Of a stretch of DNA of 64,000 bases, positions 26,072 to 35,954 are shown piece after piece. Positions within the stretch are counted from its first letter, which is position 1. Each line of letters begins with the position of its first letter. Position numbers and translations under genes: made by a program. The DNA is from Hyphomicrobiaceae bacterium (lineage in GTDB: Bacteria; Pseudomonadota; Alphaproteobacteria; Rhizobiales; Devosiaceae). The stretch is from assembly GCA_020638065.1 (NCBI GenBank), contig JACKJG010000003.1, positions 62,001 through 126,000 on the forward strand, read 5' to 3'. The notes under the pieces are model-generated. The model made no database searches and was not told the DNA's origin. It was given only the letters and a program-made list of their open reading frames with translations.

Positions 26072-27328
26072 ATGTCTTTGCGCCATTTCCTTGCATCCGC
26101 CGCCATTGCTGCGGGGTCGTTCTTTGTCGTGCCGCTTTCGGCTATGGCGCAGCAGGTCGAACCCGAAGAGGTCGTGGCCCACTTTGCCGATCTGGCACTT
26201 GCGACCTACAAGGACGCTGTCAGTTCCGCCGAAACACTCAAGGATGATGTGTCCGCTCTGCTGCGCGAACCGACCCAGGACAATTATGACAAGGCACGCG
26301 AAAGCTGGCAGACCGCGCGCATCGTCTACAAGCAGGCCGAGCTCTTCCGCTATGCCAGCGCGCAGATGGCCGACCTCAGCCATCGCGTCGATGCCCACCC
26401 CATCGATGAAGGCTTTCTGGACTATGTGGGCAACGGTTACACACCGTCTCCCGACAATCCCTATGCCCGTTTTGACCTGATCGCGCAGCCCGAGATCAGC
26501 ATCAATGGAGAGACCTTTAGCTGGGATGACATGTCGGCCGATTTCATCCGCGACAAGCTCAATTTCGCCGGTGGCAATGAGCACAACGTGGCCGCGGGTT
26601 TTGCCGCGATCGAGTTTCTGCTCTGGGGTGAAGACAATGGCGAGGGCGAACGGGGCGAAGGCAATCGCCCGCTGAGCGATTTCGACATCGCCAATTGCCC
26701 GGATGCCTCCTGCAACCATCGCGGGACCTACCTTCTGTCCGCGATCGAATTACTGGCCGCCGATCTGTCCAACATGGCCAACAAGTGGGACGTGACCGGT
26801 TCGGCCCGCGCCACTTTCATCGAAAACCCGGATCAGGCGCTGAACCACATTCTGTCCGCAATCGGCTCCGTCGCCGATGTGGAATTGGTTCAGAACAACT
26901 TCGAAGCGGGGTTGAACGGTTCCGATCCGCAAGCCGAACTCGACACGTTTTCTGATTACGGCTACGCCTCGCACCTTCTGGCGGCGCGCGGAATTCTCAA
27001 CACCTACCTGGGTGAGTATTACACGCTCGATGGTGATGCCCTTGAAGGCGCGTCGCTCGCAGATCTGGTGGCGGGGACAGACGCTGATCTCGACAAAGAG
27101 TTCCGCCTCGCCATCTCGGTCACCGCAGTGCGCATGCGGGCCCTGATCCGTTATGTCCGGGATGATATGCCGCTCGACGATGTCTACGCATCCAAGGATC
27201 CGGATGGCGTCGAAAAGATTGAAGAAGTGGTTGCCGCTCTGCACCACGAAGCCGATCTCGCGGCAAAGGCCGCAGACGCATTGGGCATTGGTCCGGTCAG
27301 TTTCGGTCCGCCCATGTCCACCAACTAG
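26072..27328 (+). CDS. Imelysin paralogue with His-to-Ala in GxHxxE
   Basis: The 418-residue protein has a signal peptide (cut after AMA) and a complete imelysin fold clearly paralogous to the first gene of the cluster (SWQTARIVYKQAELFRYA; HPIDEGFLDYV; NRPLSDFDIANCPDASCNHRGTYL). The metal motif reads GFAAIE at residues 176-181, with Ala at 178 where the paralogue has His at the same number. Glu181 is kept. It is separated from the DUF1513 gene by 102 bases, with an RBS (aaaagga), so it may have its own promoter or be read through. Confidence 0.88.
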   Translation: MSLRHFLASAAIAAGSFFVVPLSAMAQQVEPEEVVAHFADLALATYKDAVSSAETLKDDVSALLREPTQDNYDKARESWQTARIVYKQAELFRYASAQMADLSHRVDAHPIDEGFLDYVGNGYTPSPDNPYARFDLIAQPEISINGETFSWDDMSADFIRDKLNFAGGNEHNVAAGFAAIEFLLWGEDNGEGERGEGNRPLSDFDIANCPDASCNHRGTYLLSAIELLAADLSNMANKWDVTGSARATFIENPDQALNHILSAIGSVADVELVQNNFEAGLNGSDPQAELDTFSDYGYASHLLAARGILNTYLGEYYTLDGDALEGASLADLVAGTDADLDKEFRLAISVTAVRMRALIRYVRDDMPLDDVYASKDPDGVEKIEEVVAALHHEADLAAKAADALGIGPVSFGPPMSTN

Positions 27329-27352
27329 CAGCGGCGCAAGGGGGAGGGTGCA

Positions 27353-28567
27353 ATGCTGCAGACCTGGCGCTGGTTCGGCCCGCGTGATCTGACCAAACTG
27401 GAACATGTCCGCCAGGCGGGCGCGACCGGCATCGTGTCGGCGCTGCATCACGTGACTAGCGGCGCGGTCTGGACGCCGGAGGAAATTGCCAGACGCCAGC
27501 AGGAAATCGAAACTTTGCCTGACGGGCGCCCATCTGGCCTGCATTGGGCAGTGGTTGAAAGCCTCGTCGTGTCCGAGGACGTCAAACAGCAAAAGGGCGA
27601 TTACCGCGCCCATTTCGCCAATTACCGCGAAAGCCTGCACAATCTGAAGCAGGCCGGCATCGACACCATTTGCTACAATTTCATGCCGGTCATCGATTGG
27701 ACGCGCACCAATCTGCGCTGGCCTTTGCCGTCAGGCGGCACTGCGATGCGCTTCGATTATGTCGAGTTTGCGGCGTTCGACATACATCTGCTGCAACGCC
27801 CGGGCGCCAGCGATGACTTCCCGGAAGCGGTTGTTGCCGCGGCCGATGAAATCTTCGCGCGGATGGATGATGCGGACCAAAAGGCACTGATTGACAACGT
27901 CGTTGCAGGCCTGCCCGGCGCCAATGAAAACCTCAGCCTGAGTGATGTGCGAGACCTGCTGGCTGCCTACGATAATACGAGCGCGGAGCAGTTGCGCCGG
28001 CACCTGACAGATTTCCTCGGCGAGGTCGTTCCGACCGCCGAAGAACTGGGCATGCGCCTCTGCTGCCATCCTGACGATCCGCCATTTGCGTTGCTTGGCC
28101 TGCCCCGTATCATGTCGACCAAAGAAGACTATCAGCTTGCACTCGACGCCGTGCCCAGCCCCGCCAATGGCATGACGTTCTGTTCGGGTTCGCTCGGCGC
28201 CCGGCCCGACAACGATCTGGTCGATATCGTCCGCACCTTTGCGCCTAAGATCCACTTCGTTCACCTGCGCAACGTGACGCGCCAGTCAGATGAAATTACC
28301 GGATCCTTTTTTGAGGACGAGCATCTGTCGGGACAGGCCGACATGGTCGCGATCGTTGCTGAGCTGCTAATCGAGGAAAAACGCCGGCGCGAAGAAGGCC
28401 GTGCCGACCATCAGATCCCCATGCGCCCCGATCACGGACAGGACATCGTCGATGATCTGGGCCGTTCGGGGCAGCCAGGATATCCCACAATCGGCCGTCT
28501 CAAGGGACTGGCTGAACTGCGCGGGGTCATGGCGGCACTTGCAGCCACCCATCCGAGTCTGGTCTGA
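27353..28567 (+). CDS. uxuA: Mannonate dehydratase UxuA
   Basis: The 404-residue enzyme begins MLQTWRWFGPRDLTKLEHVRQAGATGIVSALHH, the UxuA N-terminus, and keeps CYNFMPVIDWTRTNL, LGMRLCCHPDDPPF and the metal ligands in PMRPDHGQDIVDD. It removes water from D-mannonate to give 2-keto-3-deoxygluconate in glucuronate degradation. It starts 24 bases after the imelysin gene, but there is no functional link visible to the iron cluster. No uxaC or uxuB is in the window. Confidence 0.93.
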   Translation: MLQTWRWFGPRDLTKLEHVRQAGATGIVSALHHVTSGAVWTPEEIARRQQEIETLPDGRPSGLHWAVVESLVVSEDVKQQKGDYRAHFANYRESLHNLKQAGIDTICYNFMPVIDWTRTNLRWPLPSGGTAMRFDYVEFAAFDIHLLQRPGASDDFPEAVVAAADEIFARMDDADQKALIDNVVAGLPGANENLSLSDVRDLLAAYDNTSAEQLRRHLTDFLGEVVPTAEELGMRLCCHPDDPPFALLGLPRIMSTKEDYQLALDAVPSPANGMTFCSGSLGARPDNDLVDIVRTFAPKIHFVHLRNVTRQSDEITGSFFEDEHLSGQADMVAIVAELLIEEKRRREEGRADHQIPMRPDHGQDIVDDLGRSGQPGYPTIGRLKGLAELRGVMAALAATHPSLV

Positions 28568-28574
28568 TCCGGTC

Positions 28575-29081
28575 ATGCCGTCGTCCATCAGCAATCTGCT
28601 CGTTACCCGCCGCAGCCTGATCGGCTTTGCCGCGCTCAGTCTGGCCGGCTGCACGACCTATCTGCCCGAGGGCAATACGTCCGCGCCCCAGGTCTCGCCC
28701 GCGATTGCGACGGCCAAGATCAACGAGACCCGCAAGGCCTATGGCCGAGAGCCGCTGCGCTTTTCCTCGACCCTGGCTCGTGCAGCCCAGAACCAGGCAA
28801 ACCTGATGGCCGCGCGCGGTGAGGTTTCGCACACCCTGGGCGGAAGCTTGCGGGAGCGGGTGCGCGCCGTGAACTATACCGGACCGGTCGGTGAAATCAT
28901 CGCGGCGGGCCAGAACACGCTCGAAAAGGCTATCAAGGGATGGCTCGATTCCCGCGAGCACAACATCATTCTGCTCTCGACCCATTTCAGCGAGTTCGGC
29001 CTTGCCGTTGCCCAGGGGCGGGCGCCATACAAGGTCTATTGGGCGATGATCCTTGGCGGTGACGCCGACCGAGGGCTCTAA
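28575..29081 (+). CDS. CAP/SCP-domain lipoprotein
   Basis: The 168-residue protein has a signal peptide with a lipobox (LSLAGC), so it should be a lipoprotein. The rest is a CAP domain (cysteine-rich secretory/SCP-like): INETRKAYGREPLRFSSTLARAAQNQANLMA, a conserved His in SHTLGG, GEIIAAG and GWLDSREHNIILLS. Bacterial CAP proteins are extracytoplasmic and of mostly unknown role. It starts 7 bases after uxuA. It converges on glpK. Confidence 0.85.
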   Translation: MPSSISNLLVTRRSLIGFAALSLAGCTTYLPEGNTSAPQVSPAIATAKINETRKAYGREPLRFSSTLARAAQNQANLMAARGEVSHTLGGSLRERVRAVNYTGPVGEIIAAGQNTLEKAIKGWLDSREHNIILLSTHFSEFGLAVAQGRAPYKVYWAMILGGDADRGL

Positions 29082-29087
29082 ACCAGG

Positions 29088-30584
29088 CTAGTGGCGCTGA
29101 CTGAGCGTGCGCGAGACCGCGTCTTCCCATCCTTTGATCCTGTCGTTGCGTTCCTTGCGGTCCATTTGCGGCGTGAACTGGCGCTCCAGTTGCCACGCCT
29201 TTGCAAAATGCCGTTCTGACGGCCAAACGCCCACATGCGCCGCCGCCAACCACGCCGCTCCAAGCGCCGTTGTTTCCAGAATGGTTGGGCGGTCGACCGG
29301 CGCGTCGATGATGTCGGCCAGAAACTGCATCGTCCAGTCCGAGGCGACCATGCCGCCGTCAACCCGCAGCACCGTTTCTCCACCAATGTCCTTGGCGTCG
29401 CGCTTCATCGCGTCGAGCAGGTCCTTGGTCTGATAGCAGGCCGCCGCCAGCGCCGCCCGTGCCAGCTCGTTGGGTCCGGTATTGCGGGTCAATCCGAAAA
29501 TCGCGCCGCGCGCCTCCGCATCCCAATAGGGCGCGCCCAATCCAACGAAGGCGGGGACCAGATAGACCTGTTGCGCCGGGTCGGCGCCGGCAGCCATTTC
29601 TCCGGTCTGCTCGGCATTGTCGATGATCTTGAGGCCGTCCCGAAGCCACTGGACGGCGGCACCCGCAACGAAAATCGATCCCTCAAGCGCATAGGTCGTC
29701 CGGCCATTGATCTTGTAGGCAATCGTCGTCAGCAGCCGGTTTTTCGAGCGCACCAGTTCGTCACCCGTATTGAGCATGGCAAAGCAGCCCGTGCCATAAG
29801 TGGACTTCATCATGCCCGGCTCGAAACAGGCTTGCCCGATCGTCGCCGCGTGCTGGTCACCGGCCACACCGCGAATGGCGATCTGCGCGCCAAACAGCTT
29901 CTCGTCCGTGATCCCGTAATTGTCGGCGCTCTCCTTGACCACCGGCAGCATTTCGGCCGGCACCTTGAGAATGTCGAGCAATTCCTCGTCCCAGGCCTCG
30001 TGTTCGATGTCGAACATCAGCGTGCGGCTGGCATTGGTGATGTCGGTGGCGTGCACGTTGCCGCCGGTCAGCCGCCAGATGAGGAAGGAATCGATCGTGC
30101 CAAACGCCAGTTTGCCCTTGCGGGCCCGCTCGCGAATGCCGACGACATGCTCCATCAGCCAGCGCAGTTTCGTGCCCGAAAAATAGGGGTCGAGCAGAAG
30201 GCCGGTCTTGCGCGTGAACAGTTTTTCCTTGGCGGCAAGTTTCAGCGTTTCGCACATGCCGGCCGTGCGCCGGTCCTGCCAGACGATAGCATTATAGACA
30301 GGCTCGCCGGTCTCCCGGTCCCACACCACCACGGTCTCGCGCTGATTGGTGATCCCGATTGCGGCAACCTGATCCGCGCTGATCCCGCCCTTTTCCATAG
30401 CCTCCCGGCAGGTGCTGAGAACCGAGTCCCAGATTTCCTCGGGATTGTGCTCAACCCATCCCGGCTCAGGATAAATCTGAGTGAATTCCTTTTGTGCGAC
30501 CGAGACGACCTCTTGGTTTTCGTCGAACAGGATGGCACGGCTCGAAGTGGTGCCCTGGTCGATGGCGAGAATGTAGTCGGACAT
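29088..30584 (-). CDS. glpK: Glycerol kinase
   Basis: The 498-residue protein is a typical Glp[19 protein letters not shown] (phosphate 1), [69 protein letters not shown] (adenosine region) and [19 protein letters not shown]. It phosphorylates glycerol to glycerol-3-phosphate. I chose the internal ATG (MSDYIL); an ATG five codons upstream is possible. No glpF or glpD gene is adjacent. Confidence 0.95.
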   Translation of the reverse strand: MSDYILAIDQGTTSSRAILFDENQEVVSVAQKEFTQIYPEPGWVEHNPEEIWDSVLSTCREAMEKGGISADQVAAIGITNQRETVVVWDRETGEPVYNAIVWQDRRTAGMCETLKLAAKEKLFTRKTGLLLDPYFSGTKLRWLMEHVVGIRERARKGKLAFGTIDSFLIWRLTGGNVHATDITNASRTLMFDIEHEAWDEELLDILKVPAEMLPVVKESADNYGITDEKLFGAQIAIRGVAGDQHAATIGQACFEPGMMKSTYGTGCFAMLNTGDELVRSKNRLLTTIAYKINGRTTYALEGSIFVAGAAVQWLRDGLKIIDNAEQTGEMAAGADPAQQVYLVPAFVGLGAPYWDAEARGAIFGLTRNTGPNELARAALAAACYQTKDLLDAMKRDAKDIGGETVLRVDGGMVASDWTMQFLADIIDAPVDRPTILETTALGAAWLAAAHVGVWPSERHFAKAWQLERQFTPQMDRKERNDRIKGWEDAVSRTLSQRH

Positions 30585-30726
30585 GTCGGCCGCACCCATA
30601 GCTTGTGTTGAACGTCGAATTTACCCGATTTTGCCAGCATTTCCAGCGCCGTAGGATCGTTAATATTGACCCGGTTGGCGATCCGTGCGAGTCGGCAATC
30701 CCGCCATTGCACCACCCGAACGCATC

Positions 30727-31659
30727 ATGCTCACCGTTCTGAATGTCGTTGCCCCGGTTTTTGCCATCGTGGCCTTCGGCTATCTGATGGTGCGGTTCAA
30801 ACTCTATCCGGCCTCCGGCGTGCAGGGGCTTTTGACCTTTGTGAACTCTTTCGTCACGCCATTCCTGCTGTTCCGCGCCATGCTGACGGTCGATTTCGGC
30901 CATGCCTTTCACCCGGCAAACATCCTGCCGTTCTTTGTCAGCGCCTTCATTGTTTTCGCTCTTGGCATCGCCGGCGGCAGATTTCTGTTCCGCAACCGGC
31001 CCGGCGAATCCGTGGCCACGGGCATGATCGGCATGTATTCCAACCTGGTTTTGCTTGGGCTTCCCATCATCAGCCGCGCTTATGGTGATGAAGCGCTCAC
31101 CATCGCCTTCACCCTGATCGGGCTGCATGCCGCAATCATGATGACGACCGCGCTGATCGTGATGGAAGTCGTGCGCTCTGACGGCAAGGAACTACCTGTC
31201 GCCATCCGCGAAGCCCTGTCATCGATTGTCCGCAATCCGCTGCTCATCGGCATCGCCTTTGGGTTCGCCGGTAACATTCTTGGCGTGAAATTGCCCCCGA
31301 TCGCCGCTGATTTCATTGACATCATGACGCGCGCCATCGTTCCTGTCGCGCTTTTCGGGTTGGGCGGCGCGCTCAACTCCTATTCGCTGAGGGACAATTG
31401 GACCGAGGCACTGTTCACCAGCATTCTCAAGCTGATCGTCCATCCGCTCATCGTCTGGACCATCATGGTGCCCATTTTGCGCGTTGATCCCGATCTGGCA
31501 CGTTATGCGGTGATCATGGCCGCTATGCCGTCTGGCGTGAACGTCTATATCTATGCCAGCTACTACAATCGCTCGGTCGATGTCGCGGCCAATGGAATTC
31601 TGATTTCGACAGTGGCTGCGGTTGTCACTGTCTCGGTTTGGTTGGCCGTTCTCGGCTGA
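30727..31659 (+). CDS. AEC-family (auxin efflux carrier-like) permease
   Basis: The 310-residue protein has about ten membrane segments in the AEC pattern, starting MLTVLNVVAPVFAIVAFGYLMVR, with RNPLLIGIAFGFAGNILG and the C-terminal MAAMPSGVNVYIYASYYN. Bacterial AEC proteins export or import organic acids such as malate. It is followed 16 bases later by a hydroxyacid dehydrogenase, so a 2-hydroxyacid may be its substrate, though that is inferred from position. Confidence 0.85.
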   Translation: MLTVLNVVAPVFAIVAFGYLMVRFKLYPASGVQGLLTFVNSFVTPFLLFRAMLTVDFGHAFHPANILPFFVSAFIVFALGIAGGRFLFRNRPGESVATGMIGMYSNLVLLGLPIISRAYGDEALTIAFTLIGLHAAIMMTTALIVMEVVRSDGKELPVAIREALSSIVRNPLLIGIAFGFAGNILGVKLPPIAADFIDIMTRAIVPVALFGLGGALNSYSLRDNWTEALFTSILKLIVHPLIVWTIMVPILRVDPDLARYAVIMAAMPSGVNVYIYASYYNRSVDVAANGILISTVAAVVTVSVWLAVLG

Positions 31660-31675
31660 GTTTGGAGGACAATTC

Positions 31676-32605
31676 ATGAAACCCGCCGTTCTGATCACCC
31701 ACAAATTGCTCGATACCTGCGAGACCGCGCTGGATGCGCGTTTCGACACCAGGCGCCTCTATCAGGCGGCCGATCGGGACGCTTTTCTGGCTGAGAACGC
31801 CGCGTCGGTGACCGCGATTGCCGGCGGCAATGTTTCCGCCGATCTCATGGACAGATTGCCGAACCTGAAAATGATCTCGAATTTCGGTGTCGGGTATGAT
31901 TCCATCGACACGGCAGCGGCCAAACAACGCGGCATTTCGGTCACCAATACGCCGGATGTGCTCAACGATGCGATGGCTGAAATCACGATCGGACTGATGG
32001 TTGCGCTCAGCCGCAAGATCGTTCCGGCGGACGCCTACACGCGGGCCGGCAAGTGGCCCAGTGGAGCCTATCCGCTTCAGACCGAATTGCGCGGAAAAAC
32101 CGTCGGCATTGTTGGTCTGGGGCGTATCGGCAAGGAGATCGCTGCCCGCTGCCAGATGATGAAGATGCGCGTGGTCTATTTTGGCCGGCATCAGCAAATG
32201 CATCAGCCGTTTGTCTATTACGACAATCTCGTCGACATGGCCCGCGACGCAGATTGGCTCGTCGTTATTACGCCGGGCGGAAAAGAGACCGAACGATTGG
32301 TCAGCGCGGATGTGGTTGAGGCGCTGGGGCCGAACGGGTTCCTCTGCAACATGGCGCGCGGTTCCGTTGTAGATGAGCCGGCACTCGTTTCAGCTCTGCA
32401 GAACGGGTCGATTGCTGGGGCGGCCCTCGACGTGTTCGAGGATGAACCGAACGTGCCCGAAGCCCTGTTCGGCATGGACAATGTCGTTCTCTCGCCACAT
32501 CAGGGCAGCGCCACCAATGAAACGCGCAACGCCATGGGCGATCTGGTCGTCGCCAATCTCGATGCCTTCTTTGCCGGCGATCCGTTGCTGACGCCGGTTG
32601 TCTGA
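31676..32605 (+). CDS. D-isomer-specific 2-hydroxyacid dehydrogenase
   Basis: The 309-residue enzyme has the NAD(P) motif GIVGLGRIGKEIA, the catalytic Arg (NMARGSVVDE), Glu (DVFEDEPNVP) and His (LSPHQGSATNETR). It is closest in form to glyoxylate/hydroxypyruvate reductases of the GhrB/HPR type. It has a good RBS (ttggagga). Pairing with the AEC permease suggests work on a short hydroxyacid or its keto acid. Confidence 0.9.
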   Translation: MKPAVLITHKLLDTCETALDARFDTRRLYQAADRDAFLAENAASVTAIAGGNVSADLMDRLPNLKMISNFGVGYDSIDTAAAKQRGISVTNTPDVLNDAMAEITIGLMVALSRKIVPADAYTRAGKWPSGAYPLQTELRGKTVGIVGLGRIGKEIAARCQMMKMRVVYFGRHQQMHQPFVYYDNLVDMARDADWLVVITPGGKETERLVSADVVEALGPNGFLCNMARGSVVDEPALVSALQNGSIAGAALDVFEDEPNVPEALFGMDNVVLSPHQGSATNETRNAMGDLVVANLDAFFAGDPLLTPVV

Positions 32606-32660
32606 GCGTTTCCAGGAAAAGTGTGAATCGGTTTTCCGGTTCGGAAACGCGACAAAACAA
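32606..32660 (+). repeat. Nested palindromic intergenic repeat of the Rhizobiales type
   Basis: GCGTTTCC (32606-32613) pairs perfectly with GGAAACGC (32643-32650), and inside it GGAAAA pairs with TTTTCC. The tail GACAAAACAA follows. I recognise this form from short dispersed intergenic elements frequent in Rhizobiales genomes. It begins directly after the dehydrogenase stop and may also act as a terminator between the two convergent genes. Confidence 0.65.
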
Positions 32661-32702
32661 GGATCTGGATCCAAGGTTTGTTCAAGCAAAACCTGAGTGG
32701 CT

Positions 32703-33794
32703 CTAGGCGTTTCCGCGCTGGCTGCGCTGGATCAGGATCGGGCCAAGCGGAATGGCGATGCCGAGAATGATCAGCCGCCAGGTCTGGTGCGCCGCGATAA
32801 AGGCCGTGTCATAGCCAAGCGCCAGACCCAGCGCGCCAATGGCATCGAGCCCGCCCGGTGCCAGGCCCAGCCAGATTTGCCCCAACGGCATATCCATAAC
32901 CAGTCCAAGTCCGATGGCGATCAGGGCCGTGATCCCGATCATGATCAGCGTCATCACCAATCCTGCGACCAGATCGCGTTTCAGATCCTCGAGAGTCACG
33001 CGCGACATGCGTCCGCCGATCTGCGCTCCAATGATAATGAGCCCAATTGCGGCAATGCCCGATGGCAAGACCCCGTGATAGAGCCCGGCCAGTTTCCCGG
33101 CCACCGAAACCAGCATCGGCCCGATGACCATGGGTGCTGGAGCGTTTACCCGAGCGAGCAGCAACCCCGAGAGCGCCGCCGCGATGGTCAGGACGACGAG
33201 GGTGACAAGATCCATCTCCGCGCGCATATTCGCGACATGTTCGGGCACCAGCCCCAGCGCCATGGCCAGCAACGGCACGAGCAAGGTCAGAAACAGGATT
33301 CTGACAGACTGAATGGTCACGACGCGTTTGCCGTCGCCAATCCCGCTGATCGCCATACTCATGACCATCGAAAGGTGACCGGGCACGGAGCAGAGATAGG
33401 CCGTTGTCGCATCAAGGCGAAACACGCGCATCATCAGGAAGGTCGTGAACCCGACCATGACCAGCAGCCCGGCGGCCACGCCCAGCATGGAGAAGGGCCA
33501 TTGTCCGACCAGCGACAGCGTGTCTTCTGAGACGTTCGAGCCAAGCAACAGCCCGACGATCACGAAGGCCACATTGACCAGCCAGCCCGGTAAGCGGGTG
33601 TCGAACTTGAGAAAGGATGCGGCCCCCACAATCACAATTCCACCGATGAGCAGCGGAGCTGGAACGCCAAGCCAGAGCGCGATCAGGCCGCCGCAGACCG
33701 ACAGAAAAAGCGTCAGCGCGACTTTGCGCGCGTCCGTGCCCTGCAACAGGGTTTGAATCAATGCGCGGTTACGCGGCGGGGAGGGCGGTCTCAA
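32703..33794 (-). CDS. AbrB-family membrane protein (PF05145)
   Basis: The 363-residue protein has about ten membrane segments arranged as two repeats typical of the AbrB family (once named ammonia monooxygenase-like): LWLGVPAPLLIGGIVIVGAAS, LPGWLVNVAFVIVGLLLGSN, LCSVPGHLSMVMSMAISG, APAPMVIGPMLVS and ILGIAIPLGPI. The function is unclear. The longest frame starts at a TTG 26 bases inside the M20 gene; a TTG at 33761 is another candidate. No ATG is available near the start. Co-transcription with the M20 hydrolase is likely. Confidence 0.8.
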   Translation of the reverse strand: MRPPSPPRNRALIQTLLQGTDARKVALTLFLSVCGGLIALWLGVPAPLLIGGIVIVGAASFLKFDTRLPGWLVNVAFVIVGLLLGSNVSEDTLSLVGQWPFSMLGVAAGLLVMVGFTTFLMMRVFRLDATTAYLCSVPGHLSMVMSMAISGIGDGKRVVTIQSVRILFLTLLVPLLAMALGLVPEHVANMRAEMDLVTLVVLTIAAALSGLLLARVNAPAPMVIGPMLVSVAGKLAGLYHGVLPSGIAAIGLIIIGAQIGGRMSRVTLEDLKRDLVAGLVMTLIMIGITALIAIGLGLVMDMPLGQIWLGLAPGGLDAIGALGLALGYDTAFIAAHQTWRLIILGIAIPLGPILIQRSQRGNA

Positions 33795-34938
33795 CCAGTT
33801 TCACCCAATAGGAGCACCCGACCGGAATGATCTCGTCGTTGAAATCGTAGGTGTCTTCGTGGAGCATCGGCCCCTGGCCCTGCCCGAGAATAATATATGC
33901 CCCGGGCCGCGCCTGCAGCATGTAGGAAAAATCCTCGCCGCCCATCGTCGGATTGACGTCGCGCATGACCTTGTCGTCGCCGACAATCTCCGAGGCGACC
34001 CTGGCAGCAAATTCCGTCTGTTCCGCTGCGTTGTAGGTCACCGGATAGCCGCGGCGATAGCGCACGCTGGCCTTGGCGCCGAAACTCGCCGCCATTTGCG
34101 TGGCCAGTTCAGTGATGCGCCGTTCCATCAGGTCGCGCACCTTTTCGTCGAGCGTTCTGACCGTGCCGGCCAGTTCGACAACACGCGGAATGACATTGGT
34201 CGCCGTGCCGGTTTTGACCACGGTCGTCGACAGCACCGCGTTGGCCAACGGATCGACGTTGCGCGACACGAGCGTTTGCAGCCCGACAATGATCTGCGCG
34301 GCGACCACCACAGGATCGACCGTGTTGTGAGGCATTGCGGCGTGCCCGCCAACGCCCTCGACATCGATGAAGAACTCATCCGTCGCGGCCATGATTCCGC
34401 CGGGGCGGATGGCAAATTGTCCAGCCGGAAAACCGGGAAAATTGTGCAGACCGTAAACTTCCTGAATGCCGAACTTCTCCATCAGCCCGTCCTTGACCAT
34501 CTCCGCGCCGCCGCCGCCGCCTTCTTCGGCCGGCTGAAAGATTACGATCGCGGTTCCGTCGAAATTGCGCGTCTCTGCGAGGTATTTGGCCGCGCCGAGC
34601 AGCATGGCCGTGTGTCCGTCGTGCCCGCACGCATGCATCTTGCCGTCCACCCGCGAGGCGTAAGGTTTGCCGGTTTTCTCGTGAATGGGCAGAGCGTCCA
34701 TATCTGCCCTCAACCCGATCACCTTGCCGGAATTGTTGGACTTGCCCCTGATCACCCCGACCACGCCTGTGCGCCCCATGCCGGTGACGATCTCGTCCAC
34801 TCCGAAACCTTTCAGCATCTCTTCGACTTTGCCGGCGGTTCGTTCCACGTCGAACATCAGTTCCGGGTTGGAATGAAAATCGCGCCGCCATTCGGTAATC
34901 TCGTCGTGAAAATCGGCAAATCGATTGATGATGGCCAT
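33769..34938 (-). CDS. M20-family amidohydrolase (hippurate hydrolase/HipO-like)
   Basis: The 389-residue enzyme begins MAIINRFADFHDEITEWRRDFHSNPELMFD, with the metal site MHACGHDGHTAMLLGAAK, EEGGGGGAEMVKDG and the dimerisation part VEGVGGHAAMPHNTVDP, then MGGEDFSYMLQARPGAY. It hydrolyses N-acyl amino acids such as hippurate with two divalent metals. The ATG chosen is the one at the family's usual N-terminus. It lies upstream of, and overlaps, the AbrB-family gene. Confidence 0.92.
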   Translation of the reverse strand: MAIINRFADFHDEITEWRRDFHSNPELMFDVERTAGKVEEMLKGFGVDEIVTGMGRTGVVGVIRGKSNNSGKVIGLRADMDALPIHEKTGKPYASRVDGKMHACGHDGHTAMLLGAAKYLAETRNFDGTAIVIFQPAEEGGGGGAEMVKDGLMEKFGIQEVYGLHNFPGFPAGQFAIRPGGIMAATDEFFIDVEGVGGHAAMPHNTVDPVVVAAQIIVGLQTLVSRNVDPLANAVLSTTVVKTGTATNVIPRVVELAGTVRTLDEKVRDLMERRITELATQMAASFGAKASVRYRRGYPVTYNAAEQTEFAARVASEIVGDDKVMRDVNPTMGGEDFSYMLQARPGAYIILGQGQGPMLHEDTYDFNDEIIPVGCSYWVKLVETALPAA

Positions 34939-35029
34939 CACAAATGTCCTTGAAAGCAAATCAGGAAGGTGCCGCGAATGTGGCCCCTGTCCCGCTGCGG
35001 GTCAAGCGAGCTCTGAGTGGTTGATGATC

Positions 35030-35878
35030 CTATTCAAGACCGGTGCGGAACACATCGCCATTGGCCAGCGGAACGGTCAGCACGTCGTCCTGAATGCTGA
35101 AATTGCCAAGCGCCGGCACGGGCACGGCGATGCTGCCCACCTTTTTGGCCCGGCCGCCGGCAAAGGAAATCATCAAGAGATTCTGGCGGTCGGAATCGGG
35201 AACGATCAGGTCGAGCACGCCATCCTTGTTAGCATCATATGTGGCGAACATTTTCGTTTCGCCTGAGCCGATCTGATGTGTGCTCACCCCGTCAAATGAG
35301 GTAATTCGTACCAGCTTTCCGTTGCGAAGGGTCCAGAGCTCCAGCCGTTTGACCAGATGCGGCATCTGCACCAGCGCGATATCAGGCCTGCCTTCACCCG
35401 TGAAATCGGCAATCGCCGCCGGGTTCAGCCAGCGATGCGGCTGCCCGATGAATGGTGTTTGCGCCTTGAGCTGCAATTGACCGCTGTCCGTCCCGAATAC
35501 GGCCAGTGACGCTCCCTTGTTCAAGGAAGTCATGACCACGATCACTTCGTCATGCCCATCGCCGTCAAGATCGGCCAGCCGTGCCAGCCGGTCCTCGAAA
35601 ACGAATTCGTCTGGCAAAACGAAACTCAGAACCGCGCCGTCCCGCATGCGCACCCGCAACCCGCCTGCTTCGTACGAGCGGCCCAGAACCTTATGATCGT
35701 AGCGATTGTTGGGCAAAATCAGCCATGCTTCCGCGATATCCCGCTGCCCTGCCGTGACCTCGGATTCCACCAGCCGCTGCGGATCGTTTGCGGCAGTCTG
35801 CGCCTGTGCCAGTGCAGGCCATACCAACAGGGCAGCAATGGCTAAAAACAGACGGATCGGAGATTGGGTGGCGGGCAT
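35030..35878 (-). CDS. Exported FG-GAP/VCBS-type repeat protein
   Basis: The 282-residue protein has a signal peptide (LFLAIAALLVWPALAQAQ) and repeats with calcium-binding Asp motifs: LADLDGDGHDEVIVV, IADFTGEGRPDIALV and TYDANKDGVLDLIV. These are FG-GAP/VCBS blades of a beta propeller. It should be periplasmic. Its partner is unknown; both flanking genes are housekeeping enzymes. Confidence 0.82.
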   Translation of the reverse strand: MPATQSPIRLFLAIAALLVWPALAQAQTAANDPQRLVESEVTAGQRDIAEAWLILPNNRYDHKVLGRSYEAGGLRVRMRDGAVLSFVLPDEFVFEDRLARLADLDGDGHDEVIVVMTSLNKGASLAVFGTDSGQLQLKAQTPFIGQPHRWLNPAAIADFTGEGRPDIALVQMPHLVKRLELWTLRNGKLVRITSFDGVSTHQIGSGETKMFATYDANKDGVLDLIVPDSDRQNLLMISFAGGRAKKVGSIAVPVPALGNFSIQDDVLTVPLANGDVFRTGLE

Positions 35879-35954
35879 AGGCAAAGCGCAAAGCTCGGTG
35901 TATGAGGGCACGCGAACCTAACCGCATCCAACGCGACCAACAACGGGATCACCG

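Noticed and set aside
29235..30611. Plus-strand open frame of 458 codons opposite glpK
   Set aside because: It is the antisense of a highly conserved glycerol kinase in a high-GC genome; long antisense frames are expected there.
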